From: Psilocybe azurescens
Taxonomy: Eukaryota; Basidiomycota; Agaricomycetes; Agaricales; Agrocybaceae
NCBI GenBank assembly: GCA_023853785.1
Contig: JAJIRX010000974.1
Span: 1 to 59,923 of the forward strand
Reading direction: 5' to 3'
DNA: 59,923 bases
Shown: positions 11,208 to 22,867 of the stretch, piece by piece
How positions within the stretch are numbered: the stretch's first letter is position 1
Layout of the letters: each line of letters starts with the position of its first letter
Notes under the pieces: generated by a model
The model's database searches: none
What the model was told of the DNA's origin: nothing
What the model saw: only the letters and a program-made list of their open reading frames with translations
Program-made: the position numbers and the translations under genes

Positions 11208-14200
11208 CTACAGCATCCTATTTGAACGCACTCCAAAACCTCTAGCCAATCTTAGCATGACGATGTTCGCAGAAAGACTAGAAAACTAAGAGAAACAAAA
11301 AAAAACAGGTCGCGTTAGTACAACTGAATTCTCAATAGGAGAAGCAAAAACAGGACAAAGATAGAATCCGAACAAAGGCGTTCGTGCTTGGAGCAGCAGG
11401 GAAAAAAAAGCTATAAAATATACGAAACACTCACCCCGTTACCAACAAACACCTCAGCCCGCTCTGCAAGCCCCATATCAATAGCAGCACTAACGCCCTT
11501 TTCCTCCTTACTCAACCCAACATCTACAGGACACCCAGTTTCTTCTCCATCTCCTTCTTCTCCGCTATCACCCATCGTCATCACATTCGGGCCCTCGACC
11601 AGCCAGTTACAACGATGATGATGAAGGACATCATTTCCCTGCGATCTTGTCCCAGACCCAAATCTCCCTGTCCTTGTCCGTGACCCTTAGCCAGACCTTG
11701 AAACTCCCCTCGCTCGACATCAGTGCTCCCCACAACCTTCTCCCATCCATCTAGAAGCAACGCTCCACGAAGCTCGTCCACGAACGACGGCCAGCCATTC
11801 GTAAGCACGTACACTTCTCTCAAAGGATAGCGACGGTTTGCGTCTGCATCTGTAGCGTCCTTGGATTCAGAGTCGGCGCTAGGAGCGTTGGTAGTGGCAG
11901 TAGACTCCAAATATTGGCGAGGAGCCGTTACATGATTTTTTTCTGGGGGTCGGCTCGGCCACGAATGAGCCCTCGTATTCTTCTCGCACCTCCCTTAGCC
12001 GCCTCACAATTTGCGGGATGTTAGGCAAGCAATGCGCAAGATAATACGCTTCCGTCCTCCTCTTTTGCAATTGATCTCTCATCTCCTCGCTGTTCTTCTC
12101 TGATTCAGGGACGGGTTCAAGAGCCAGATCTGTATCGAAACTCGAGATGACACCAGCTACACCATCGTCATCATCGTCCTCACCCTCATCCCTATCACGC
12201 ATCCTACTCATATCGCCCCGCATCAAATAATCCCGTAACCCATCCGCAAACCCAACCTCGCCACCTGCACCCTCAATCGACCCCTCAGCCCCAGTACCAG
12301 CCTCAATAAGCCGATTCCAGCCCATATACCCCGCACCCCAATGCGCAAGCCGCAGACAATGCCTTTTATAATCGCCTCTTCGAAGATGCACAGCGAGCAC
12401 ACCTGGCATCATCTGTACACCCACATCCTCGTCGATATTTTTATTCACATACGCAGTCGCAGTCGCGTTGTCATCAGCACCAAGGAAATTCCCAAACGAT
12501 ACAAAACCAGCGGGGGCACCAGAGCCGCCTAGAGCCGCAGCATCGGTGTCATCTATCATCTCCGCTGGTCGAACTGGACTATCCTCGTTGCTGACAGTTG
12601 CGCCTACGCCCACGCTGGCAGTTGACACGATACGAGTACGAGTAGACTTATCGCCGCGCAAAGCGGTCTGGCTGAGCTTCGCAATGGTATTCTGTTTGCT
12701 CATAGCGTTACGAGGAAGCTGCGTGAAAAAACCTAGCAATGGTCCTATCCACCGCGCCCTTGACGAGAGCCGACCACTCGAAAGCGCGGAGCACAGGCGA
12801 GTCTCTCAGGATCGGGAAGAGAGAGAGCGGGCGACGGGTGCCGAAGAAACTGATATATATAAAGAAAAAGAATTGAATGCGATTAGCAATCTATCTCTCA
12901 GTTCGGATACACAGACAGACGCTCACTCGGAGTCCCATACCCTCCTATCCTGCTCTCTTATCACCACACAGCGCTGGTCTCGCACATCCTCTCGGGACAG
13001 CCTGTCCACCCACCAGCGTAGGATGTCAATCCCGTCCGCGGTGGCTTCTGGCGCTCGATCTACGCGATCATCATCACCACCTAGATCTGACGAATGAAAA
13101 AGAGCAAATCTTCCATCAATAAAAATTTTGTGTATAAATGAAATACACAACAATGTAATGCAATGATGCTCACCTTCCGGCTCCGAGGAGATACCGGCAT
13201 CGGAGGACCAGGTATAGGACACCTCAGTGTGTTTACTAGGCGGACAAACGTGCTCAAAGTACTCCGCCGATATCGAGCTGCGTATCAACCTTGGTGGCCC
13301 AGTCCGAGTCTCAGGTGGCACCGCTACGCCTCCATTCGCAATCGCATGTGCACGACCGGTATCAGCTAGCGAAGAGGGTTTAAAAACGTCGCCGGCAGCA
13401 TGTCCAGTTGTCGTCGTCGTTGTTCGACGCAGCCCATCTCGCAGTTGCGTTTGACGATGTTCTGGTTGGAAAGCAAACTGCGCACGAGCCCATTTTGAAA
13501 AATCGAGTACCCGCGCAATCAACGGCCCGCTCGGCCGTCCTTCCTGATCCTCCCACTCAATTTCCTTAACGGGGTATCTCCTCGACTTTGGCTTTGTCCA
13601 ACGATCCAGCCGCCGAGAAAAGCACCCATGGGCACACGCGTAGGCCGCAGTGTGAAATCGTACAATGTGTATGGGAGAGGCAGGTGAGACCACACGAAGT
13701 CTTCGAAGACGTAGCTCCTGTTCGCGTGGTGCGCGAGGAGCGCATATAATAGACTGTTTGCAGCGAAGAAAAAATAAAAGGAATCGCAGCGTAAATAAAT
13801 ATAAGAGCAAAAAAGCGAGAAAAATAGAATATCAAAATTTCAGATCACGGCGTAGTGTTTGGGATTTAAAAGTAAACACACGCACGCTTCTTGCAAAACA
13901 TTATTCAACCCGTGCCCCCACAAATGATCAGGAAACCTCAAATATCGTTCTTCACCCTCCTCTCCTCTTGTTGTCCCATTTCTCCCGCCATTATAGTAAT
14001 ATCCATTTCCCTCACGAGCCCACCCGCACTCTGCATGCCATCCCGGCCCCACCGATGCTGCGGCAGCATCCTCTCTCGAAACCTTGCGTCCGCGTACGAA
14101 GGTGGCATACCTCCGTACATCAGGACCAGCACTCCAAGAAGCACCGGGGTGCTAATTAAACCCACTGTAAGGGCCAGTAGAGATATCACTGCGAGACGTC

Positions 14201-14712
14201 TCCATGAGCGCCTACGACATAGATGAGTCTTCGTAGGCTCAGCATGCAATATAGCTTTTGACGAGGATAACAGCTCGTAAGAAGGCGTGAAAAAAGTTTC
14301 GGAAGTGGAATACGAATGAGCCAAGCAGTATATCAAGACCTAGGGTCGTAAACAGATCCAAGGCTGACTGGAGTGCCTTCGTCTGACGTCGTGTGTCCCG
14401 CTTTTCTCCATGTAGTGCTCTCTGGGAATTATGTTGATAAAGTGTGCGTCCGACTGCCAGTTCAGAGTTCCTCTCGCAGACCATCTCTCGACGACATACA
14501 TTCGGTGGATACGAATGCGAACACGTTTCCCACTGCGCTTCAACCTTCGGCGCGTCCGAGTCGATAGGAGACGACGAGAAGAGCGTGTATCCCTCCTCTG
14601 CTTCTTCCGCCTCCTCCTCCCACTCCTCCTCTTCTTCTTCCAAAGCACGGTTCAAAGCAAGGTAGTGGCTACGTCCTGAGGATAGCATCGATGTAAATAA
14701 CGTCCGAGGCAT
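11208..14712 (-). CDS. O-fucosyltransferase-like type II membrane protein
   Basis: The N-terminal exon (ATG at 14712) has an acidic run. The next carries a signal-anchor helix (LAVISLLALTVGLISTPVLL), as in Golgi or ER glycosyltransferases. Then come YLRFPDHLWGHGLNNVLQE, SYVFEDFVWSHLPLPYT and ISAEYFEHVCPPSKHTE. A later exon has LSLFPILRDSPVLRAFEWSA, followed by the core motif VLAVHLRRGDYKRHC (the HxRRGD loop that binds the sugar nucleotide in the O-FucT superfamily) and YVLTNGWPSF. The end is AEVFVGNG joined to FSSLSANIVMLRLARGF, stop at 11208. This order is that of the basidiomycete O-FucT-like family; GDP-fucose as donor is inference. GTATGT, GTGAGG, GTGCGT, GTGAGC, GTATGG and GTGAGT donors support at least seven exons. 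Junctions near 13580 and 11946 (a G run) and the region 11600-11700 need a one-base shift or an intron I cannot place. Confidence 0.7.
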
Positions 14713-14714
14713 GG

Positions 14715-16720
14715 TCTTCTGGTCTCCCGTACGTCAATCAGGGTGCGAGTGAGAGAGGTGACGCGACGCTCTTGTCAACTTGCGATCAGAAGGCCGGATT
14801 TGACGTGAAGATTCTATTCGGAGTGGCACTCAGGGGAGATGTCAGAAACTAAAGGGTGGCCTGTGTCTCTTTTCTATAAAACATGAAGACTTCAGTGGCA
14901 CTCGCCAAACCAGACAGACACCAGGAACTCACAAAAGCAAAAGCGTTTCTCAGGGATAGATCGCAGAAGGGCCGACTATCGCCAATATAGACGCTGCCAG
15001 TATAAGACGCTGCGAACAGCGCAAAACTGGTCCTGAATTGAGAGATCACGTCGAAAGTGTTGGGAACACGTTAAAGGAATGGGAACAAAGCTAAGGACAG
15101 CCACGAAGGCACTGGCTCTGGTTAAAAGGTAAGATAGAAGACGCGTGCCGGCCTGCCGCTAGGCTGCCCGTTCTAGTCAATGGTACAATGACGTCGAACA
15201 CGCTTTTTCTCCGCCAATGGTGGTTAAGCTATATTTGGAACGAACGATTGGCAGCCGAATATCTTATAACCCGCACCTCTGATAACCCATATCCCTCATA
15301 ATTCATAGAAGTTTTAATCTACCGGTACAATGATCATGCTACAGTACTCAGTCTGCGAAAATAATTGCGAGGTAAGTAAGCAGCTTAGGCTAATTATGCG
15401 GATGGCACCTACAAAGTCTGGTGACCAATATGACAACAGAAACCACATTTACGTGAATAAAATTTAATGATCGGGCATTCGAATATGAATGTAGGGAAGC
15501 AAAGCGATATGACCTAGGGGAATTTTATATGATATGTTAGCTGAGATACCCACGAAAATCGCGCTGGCACAGTTGTAAGATGTGTAAGACGGCGAAGGAT
15601 TTGGAAGGCATGTTGTGATTCGGAGGCCATGTTTTCAACAGCTCAGCAAAGCGTGACCACTGAGAGATAATAAAGTATCCGAAAAGTTTTCGGGCGGCCA
15701 GAAAACGGTGAGAAAGCAATATATCTGTAGGAAAACTAGTAAATAAAATTATTTCTCAAGTAGTAATCGATGCTAATGGCACACCTCATGTAGCTCTAGT
15801 CGTTCTGGATATTGCTTGAGAGATATTCAGAGCACGCTTTTATATAGAGACAATTCACCACACTCTACTACACTATATTGATAGCAAAGAGACTGTTGCT
15901 CCTCTAAGGCACAGCAGCAACAGTCACAATGAGTATAGATATGGTATAAAGAGCCGTTCGTAATCAGATAACGCGGTAATCCTGTCGGCTCACCTCTTCA
16001 TATACAGTCCGAGCAACTAGATGCCAGAGTGTATTTATAGCGCCAACGCCGTCATTTATTTATCGATAGTTCAGAAGTATTCTTTCGACTTGTTCGTCAA
16101 AGTGAGGAGAACACATTCATTAAATATGAGGTCCAGCGATACGATCGCGTGTACAGCGTTAATACTGTCAGCAAAGAATAGTTGTCGCCGAGAAATTAAA
16201 AGGTAATGACTCACTAAGCGCCTGTGAATCCCCCACCAATCCGGCGGTATTCAACGTGCATGTGGACGTATTGCTACGGTACACATATCACAAATGTTCT
16301 TTCACATTGACTAACGAGAATTAAGCAGGCTATAAAGAAAGTTTTTGAGCGCTCTCTAAACGACGATATAATTGGAAGTCCGAGTTTGAATGACTCTTTG
16401 TGTTATCCTGTTCCGGTAATTTACAAACATCATACGACAACAACCAGGAGTCTTGCTGGTTTATCTATGGTTAGTAGTTTGATTTTATTCAGCCTGCCAC
16501 AGTGCATACCAGACTAAACGAATTCCATGTTAAACAATGTGTACACAAACTTGTATGTCGGGAAGGAGGGAAGTATGACCTGGTGGGATGGTATCGGACA
16601 TATTGACCGAAATTCCTGACAATATATCTCTTTGAATTATGTCCTTGAGGGCACGATAGTGTCCGTCTCTTGGGCTGGACCAGTACACCAGCAAAGTCTA
16701 ATATCCAGACAAAACAGGAC
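14715..16720. other. 2 kb without a recognisable gene
   Basis: Only short frames with no motif. The first few hundred bases are probably the promoter of the O-fucosyltransferase-like gene. Confidence 0.45.
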
Positions 16721-16724
16721 TTTA

Positions 16725-17340
16725 TTGATCAATGAATGTTTTTACGATCAGTGAGTCGATTCTCAATCCTCTGAGACCGTATTCGATACCAACCAATGTA
16801 TTGTTGTTAGTCTAGTCACCACACACATTGGGGGTAAGCCTGATCTCTGCCAATCGACTCTTGCTCGTGTTCAATGATAAGTCGGTGAAGCACTTCCGGA
16901 GTTCCAATATCAATTCCGTTTTCAGAAATAAAGGTCCTATTAGAGCAGATGCAAGTAAGTTCAGAAACTAGCAGCATCTCGTATTGAGCTCAGCGATGGC
17001 AGGATTGCAATGAAGAAGTAATGTGTTTATTAATTAGAAGTCGGTATAATTGCGGTAGGTTCAAATCACTCAAATTCTTTGTATCCCCATCGTCTGTGTA
17101 GCGTATCTGGTACATACCATCGCTAGGAAGGTTACTCAAAAAGCTTAAGTGTCCCCCTGATATGCCCCTCGTGGAAAATGCTGTGGCTATGGCTTCTAAA
17201 TTTGCGTCGTCCTGGTCAAATGCCGGATACATAAAGTTGATGTACCTAAAGCAGGGAGCTTGACAATGGCAGGTGGTATATCACGAACCTGAAGTCGATA
17301 TGAGACATGGAAAGAGAGCAGCAGAGCGTTTGTAGGCAGT
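16725..17340 (-). pseudogene. F-box-like family copy, 3' half only
   Basis: SNLPSDGMYQIRYTDDGD and LLINKHITSSLQSCHR match the end of exon 1 in the other copies (SLPTRGIYEICYTSDG and LLCDERVRSSLRYC). Below it, IDIGTPEVLHRLIIEHEQ and YGLRGLRIDSL match exon 2 (VDFGTMVLLRQLAIEL and LQRLKIDSL). The F-box part is missing. Divergence is larger than among the copies at 22-50 kb, so it is an older duplicate. Confidence 0.6.
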
Positions 17341-17544
17341 CAGCCGTTTCGTGAGGAATGCTTTCCGTGAAAGAAAAGAAGTGTAGGAATCACACTATCA
17401 TGGTCGCTGATCTCAATCACTCCTATGAAAATTTGCCTCGAACTTAGGAACGAAAATATATTATAAACTGTTTGTTCTGTACAGTTGACAAAACATATTA
17501 GGGCATTGTAGTACTGATATTGCAAATATATATAGCACTGGGTG

Positions 17545-18542
17545 TCAACTAAATATGCCGGTGCTCACATAACTCTCAAATGCCTCCAACTCACGTACAT
17601 ATGGATGTGGTAGCATGTTGTCAATGTAGGTATACCACCTTCGCGGTGAAGTAAATTGGGCCTTGAGGTACTCCCAATATTCTGGATACCACCCGCTTTC
17701 CTGCCAGTCTATGATGCCCACCACCTCCGTACCCGTACGCGAGATGAGGATATTCGTCGTTGCAAGATCCGTATGTGTAAGCCGGATCGAGGATGCATCG
17801 GAGAAGGATGAACGAAAGTTTTGATAAAATTCGTGGTCAGGAAACATGGGGAGGTGAGCGGCTAACTGAAAGAGTGCGTCGTTGAACGTCTTGACAGACA
17901 GGGTGGTTGGAGGGACGTATTCAAACCACCACATTTGATCGCGAATGGGGCCACGATCCGTAGAACCTGAGTGCGTGTGTGAGGCGTGTGGATATCTAGC
18001 ATCAGACAGTGTAGCTCACCGACGAATGTGTCCTCGGGAGGTTGTCGGAGGTGGCGTATAGATTCCATCATTGGGGCTATCTGAACAGCGATGTCCTTAA
18101 GCTCGGCGTCACTTAGGGTGTCTAGACGCGAGTCAAGCGACACCCCATCAATATAGGACAGGTATATGATTGTCTCGTCTCCGTCCTGGCACCACCCGTA
18201 TACCGCCGGTACTCGCACTTGGGGGCAATATTTTGCCACCGCCCAGAGCGTTTGGCCTTCGGTGACGGTTGTACGAGTGCCATGCTTAATGATAAGGCCT
18301 ATGTCGGGAATATGTAGAATTCTTTGGCTGTATTTACCATGTTCACGGTGGTGCAGTACATGGAAAGTGGAATCGAAGGTGGAGGATCGTATTTGGGCGG
18401 GAGTGGGAAGCGGTTTCGCATGAGGCCAGTTGTCGAAGAAGGTCGTCGGATTCCTGGGGAGGATAGCGGGATCGAGAACAATGTCGCTTGGTGATAGAGA
18501 GGGTGGGGTATCTTGCATATCGATGCAGTCCGATTTGAACAT
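17545..18542 (-). CDS. Aminoglycoside phosphotransferase/choline kinase-like protein
   Basis: Two exons (18542-18020 and 17966-17545), joined across a 53-base GTGAGC-CAG intron in the matching phase, encode 314 residues, close to the family length. The kinase-like fold is marked by GLIIKHGTRTTVTEGQ (lysine of the ATP site), TLWAVAKYCPQVRVPAVYGW, YLSYIDGVSLDS (hinge), the catalytic loop LTHTDLATTNILIS with its HxDLxxxN pattern, and VVGIIDWQESGWYPEYWE with the metal-binding aspartate. Such proteins are abundant in basidiomycetes and phosphorylate small hydroxyl compounds. The substrate here is unknown and antibiotic resistance should not be assumed. All key residues are present, so it may be active. 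The ATG at 18542 is the first that fits. Confidence 0.8.
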
Positions 18543-18732
18543 TTGTTCAATTTTACTTGTCTGAGTCTGAGTCAGCAGACGCTTCAGCAAAAACGGTCTT
18601 AATAGTACTAGGACCCCAGATACTTGATACCAGGGAAGGAAGGTGACGGTTTTCGAAAAATTTCACGGTTTTCGGGTGGATTTTAAAGCGGCCTCAAAAT
18701 TTTACGAATTCGGGTGGATTATTTTTCTGGCT

Positions 18733-19041
18733 TTTACAGCTAATTGCAAAACTCTAAACTCATTCCAAAAGAGATACACACCGCCTTAGGTTTGGCAAAA
18801 AAATCGTAGGGCTCTACGTCATTTGAGCGACGGAATGCCTGTTCAAGGAGGCATAAGTAGTCTTGAGCGCGGTGGGCGGGAGTGTGAGCAGCACGTCAAC
18901 ACGGCCAGCCATGTTTACTCCAAATCTAGCCGGTGGCCGCTCCGGAGCTTCCAAAAGTGGTATGTCTACACAAATATGGGCGTGGTGTATCTTTTTCGGG
19001 ATGGGGTCTAGTTAGTAGGGTTTTGCAATTAGCTGTAAAAA
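18733..19041. mobile_element. Fold-back / MITE-like inverted repeat
   Basis: TTTTACAGCTAATTGCAAAA near 18734 is the exact reverse complement of TTTTGCAATTAGCTGTAAAA near 19020. The pairing continues inward less exactly (AAGAGATACACACCGCC against GGGCGTGGTGTATCTTTT), giving two arms of about 60 bases around a 180-base centre. No clear target duplication was found. It lies between the kinase gene and the secreted protein gene. Confidence 0.6.
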
Positions 19042-19319
19042 CCGAGTAAAATTTTATTATGACCCCTCAGATTGTGTAAATCTTTGATGCAATGCTATTC
19101 TCGTGTTTTGATTCAAGCCACAAAAAATTAAAATACTTATTCGACACATAACATTCGTGATTTGACTGCAGAGACCTATATGGTCTGCCTCGTTAGCACG
19201 TTGCAACGGCTGTAATCTACAGACTCCTACAAGAGATTCAGAATGCCGTCAGCCTCCAGTGTGTTCAAGCGGAATTCTCTGTGATCGCGGACCGTGATCT
19301 GCAAGCGTCAGGCCTTAGG

Positions 19320-19510
19320 CTGGGCTTGAATAACTTTCCCACAAATCATGCCGCATCATGTACTCTTTCCCATCTGTGGCTTGCTCGCCTCCTTGTCCTT
19401 GTCCATGACTGCGTTTCCGCTCAGGCTGGCTGACACCAGTCGAAAATCGAATACACAGCCAGCCTCCCGCCTCCCAAGCCAGACCAGTCCGGATATCTTA
19501 AGCAGATAAA
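19320..19510 (+). repeat. Upstream copy of a diverged direct repeat
   Basis: The bases CAGGCTGGCTGACACCAGTC and their surroundings recur, diverged, at 20900-21090 (CAGGCTGGAAGACACCAGTA). One copy sits in the presumed promoter of the secreted protein gene and the other just beyond its 3' end, so the locus appears partly duplicated. Confidence 0.5.
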
Positions 19511-19728
19511 TGGGGACCCATCCTGTCTAGAGACGTTCAAGCTAACTCGTCACATTCTTTTATCTCTTGGCTTTCGAAATTTGCCACTACTAGTACCCTG
19601 ACTTCATCTCTCTGAAGCTCTATCGATATTATTTGCCTTCGCTTCTAGTTATCCCTGAGGTTAGTACAACTAAAATCTATAACGCTCCCTCATCCAAGTT
19701 AACCGACTAGCCGCGGTAGCATTATATC

Positions 19729-20629
19729 ATGAAATCCTTCGTCAATATCCTCACCTTTATCGCTCTCGCGACCTTCACATCCATCACCTTCGTCGGTGTG
19801 TTAGCCACTCCTGTCGCAGCGCCTGGAAGCGTGCACTACCTCCAAAAGCGGATCGCTGCATCTAGTTCAACTTGGAGATCAGAAGAAGACCCTCACTCGT
19901 TCATGACGGCGAGGAACATGAACATGCGCAGGCAACTTCCTCCTCCCCTTATAGACAGTGGTAGTGGAAGGCCTTCGACTGCTGACATTGCTCAGGAGGT
20001 GGAGAATATTACTGGGACCGACAAGTAAGCTTTGCTTCCTGCTTTTGCCTTACATACATGCAAACAGCCGGACGCTGTTATCGCTGTCTACTTTTTTCGC
20101 TCTGCTGATTATGTCGCTTACTTTACTTCCGTAGGAGTCAAGCAAATGTCGGCCCTTTATCTACTGATTCGTCCTCCGTTCCGTCTACGGCTCAACGAGT
20201 TACCAATGCCGCCCAGGGCGTGGAGAACTCCGCCGGTACCACTGGCAGCGGGTAAGCTTTACTTAATATATATGCATCCAATCGCCGTCTACCTCAATGG
20301 CCCGAGTCTGGTCGTTATTGACTTTACTCTCACTGCAGGGGATAGCACAGTATCAGTCACCGCGCCGTCAGATGCTTCAGATAAAGTAACTACATTCGAC
20401 GTCCCGCGAGCGGATATAGCAGAACTGCCAGCAAGCGGTCTCGCGACGTAAGTTCCATTCAACGCTACGCTTTGTCACACACTCGTCTATTATGCATCGC
20501 CTTAACTTACAATAACAACTTCGCTCTAAAAGTCCCCTCAAGGAGGTACGACAAACTGCGCTCATGTATGTGTCTTGCTCAGCCCCATCAAATGAGTTTT
20601 TACTGACTTTCGCCGAATCTCACGGCTGA
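19729..20629 (+). CDS. Small secreted protein with signal peptide
   Basis: The N-terminus (MKSFVNILTFIALATF, then TSITFVGVLATPVAAPG) is a classical signal peptide. It is followed by YLQKR, a likely Kex2 processing site. Exons 19729-20024, 20135-20251, 20339-20447 and 20533-20629 encode about 190 residues rich in Ser, Thr, Ala and Pro with no known domain and few cysteines. Splice signals are strong (GTAAGC, GTAAGC, GTAAGT). The exon 2-3 phase is off by one: either the G run at 20338-20341 has one base too many, or a weaker donor at 20236 is used. The protein probably acts outside the cell; whether it is an effector cannot be told. Confidence 0.7.
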
Positions 20630-20899
20630 TAGCCCCAAGTTACCAGTGGATCTACCATTGCCCACACCGGCTACGAAATGATAAATAGAGCGCAGCATGC
20701 CTTCCAGCCCTCTTTCCTTCTCCTTCTTTTTCATGCTTATTATCTAGACCACCAAATCTTTCCTTTCATTATTCAGATCATATATTTTCTTTTCTGGCTT
20801 CATTGCGTATGCTACACATACTTTATATCCCATATACCCTCAGTATTCTCATATAACATATACCTTTTCAATTCGTGCATCTTGGCCTCGTAACAATGA

Positions 20900-21090
20900 T
20901 GCCCGGACTGCGGAACTTGAATCGACAGCCAAGCTTGCATGGAGCATGCGTCGCATACCCTTCCACGATCTCACCAGGTGCCTACCCGCCCACCCCGCCT
21001 CCTTTTCCTCCTCTGTGCATCGTTTCAGGCTGGAAGACACCAGTAGACAATCAAATACTCAGCCAAAATCCGGCCATCCGGGCTATAAGT
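20900..21090 (+). repeat. Downstream copy of the diverged direct repeat
   Basis: Partner of 19320-19510; see the reasoning there. It lies between the secreted protein gene and the F-box copy that follows. Confidence 0.45.
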
Positions 21091-21299
21091 GTGGTTTGCA
21101 GATAGTCGTTCTGGAATTCACTACACACCGAATTCGTCAAGCATATTCGCCCAACTCTTTGTGGCTATCGACGAGCAGTGACGCATACCAAGGCCTACAG
21201 ATCTGTTGACACGATCGTCCATGTGTTGAATGAACAGCATGAAAATATTATGAGTATATTAGTGCTTACCAAGTGACAATAGAATCTCGAAGACATGTA

Positions 21300-22490
21300 T
21301 TTTGTACACAACTTAGTGCGCACTCTTCACGCAAATGTGAACTTTGGCTAATGAAACGAACCATCAATCTAAGAGATGATGTCTGGCTTCTTCGTGTCGT
21401 TGATAAGGTTGGGAACGTGTTCTTGGACGAACGAGCAGAATTTGGGCAGAGAATTACGCTCCATAAGCCCACATATCATGCAGAATTCGGTCTTTTGGAT
21501 CAGCGGATACTTCTTCTGTAAGGAGTCGGTTCTCGGTCCTTTAAGGGGTCCGAAATCAACACGATAAAGGTGGGTTGACCCCCTCTATGTAACTAGTTGT
21601 ACATTGATAGGGACCACTATTTCCTCCAGTGCAGACATGGAGTTTCCGTAGTGTAACCAATTAACGATGGAGGCTATAGGAGCTTGATAGCCGAAGAGCT
21701 CCTCCCGCATGTCGATGACAAGCTGGCGAGACATAACCATAGTTCCAAAATCAATGACCTTGTCTGAAAAGATATGTTGGTGATTTGGACCCAAATTCTA
21801 TTGAAGGATGGCATAAGAGTAAGTAAAAGAAAGCAACATTCAACAATGGGCTTACAGGCGACAGATTTTCAAAGAAGCATGGAAACGTCTATTAGATTGG
21901 AGCTGGTACAGTCTCTGTGAATCAATCGATAACCAGACACTGATTTCGATGATATGTGTTGGTTCATCGGAAGTGTAGCATACCTCGTAACTACCGTGTA
22001 ATGAGACTGTTCAAAAACTTCAAGTACCTGGACGTTAAGCTTCTCGCGGGCAATGTATTCATTTCCGTTGCCATGTTTGCTTCAATGTCCCCAAACTTGG
22101 AATACTTTCAAAGTGGATTTATCGAAGGGAATGACTGTCCTGAGCCGAGGCTACGGTGACTGGTGCATTACATACGCAACTGAAGTAGAGACAGTGTACG
22201 GGACGGGAGCGCAGAGGGCTTGTAGGCCATCAGACATTTTCCGAGGAGTATCCTTCCACGTGAGGAAACGAAGGGCATATACGCGCAAGAGCAGGAAGCC
22301 GAGGTTGTGCACTTGATGGTTCAATGCTCCGAAGAGGCCGTGAAGATTCGTTGCTTCATGAAGACTTGAAGAATAAAAAGTTCGATATCTACGGTGGTCT
22401 GGAGGTTGCGGACCATAGGCGCTAGACCGGAACTTCGTTCACCAGCTAAAGGATCGAGAAACTACTGATTCGCATATATATTTCTTCTTC
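21300..22490 (-). pseudogene. F-box-like family copy, exon 1 truncated
   Basis: IDFGTMVMSRQLVIDMREEL and NWLHYGNSMSALEEIVVPIN (21585-21794) match exon 2 of the family; the part at 21870-22450 matches the middle of exon 1. The N-terminal F-box segment is absent: homology stops in the run TTCTTCTTCTGTGCGTTTTT and joins at about 22491 to an unrelated conserved piece (see 22491-22660). Exactly this joint recurs at about 48505. Several stops and indels are present. Confidence 0.6.
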
Positions 22491-22660
22491 TGTGCGTTTT
22501 TTTACTAAAAAGAACTTCAAGGCAGTCATCAAATCTTCCGTGAATCTGACGACTCTAATTGACGTGTTACCGCTAAAAGCCAGCTTTCCACATTCCGCCA
22601 AGGTAGTGCCAAAACCAGTGGAGAAAACGATAGTAAGTAATACATTCTCTCGATAGATTA
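22491..22660 (+). pseudogene. Fragment of the conserved unknown gene (second copy)
   Basis: KNFKAVIKSSVNLTTLIDVL and SFPHSAKVVPKPVEKTIVSN match the exon at 25214-25350 (KNFKTVIKTSINLADPIYVL). Only this exon remains; what precedes it is F-box exon 1 sequence, so the copy is chimeric. Confidence 0.5.
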
Positions 22661-22867
22661 TCCATGCATGCTGACCTGCAGTGGTCTAGCCACTATCAAT
22701 CATCCTCTACGAAGCGCAAAATGAACGAGCGTGGGGGCACGGTAGAATAAGGGCATCAGGGCTTATTGGCGGCATCGAGCGCGTGTGTTACATGGTATCT
22801 TCCGGAGTATACAAATATTGGCGAACTCAGCCGTGGTGAGCCTAATGTGAGACCTCGAGTAACAAAT

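Noticed and set aside
12468..13097. A 209-codon plus-strand open frame
   Set aside because: It is antisense to the O-fucosyltransferase-like exons, which carry conserved motifs and splice sites.
17545..18542. An antibiotic-resistance gene
   Set aside because: The APH-like fold is widespread in fungal small-molecule kinases; nothing shows activity on antibiotics.
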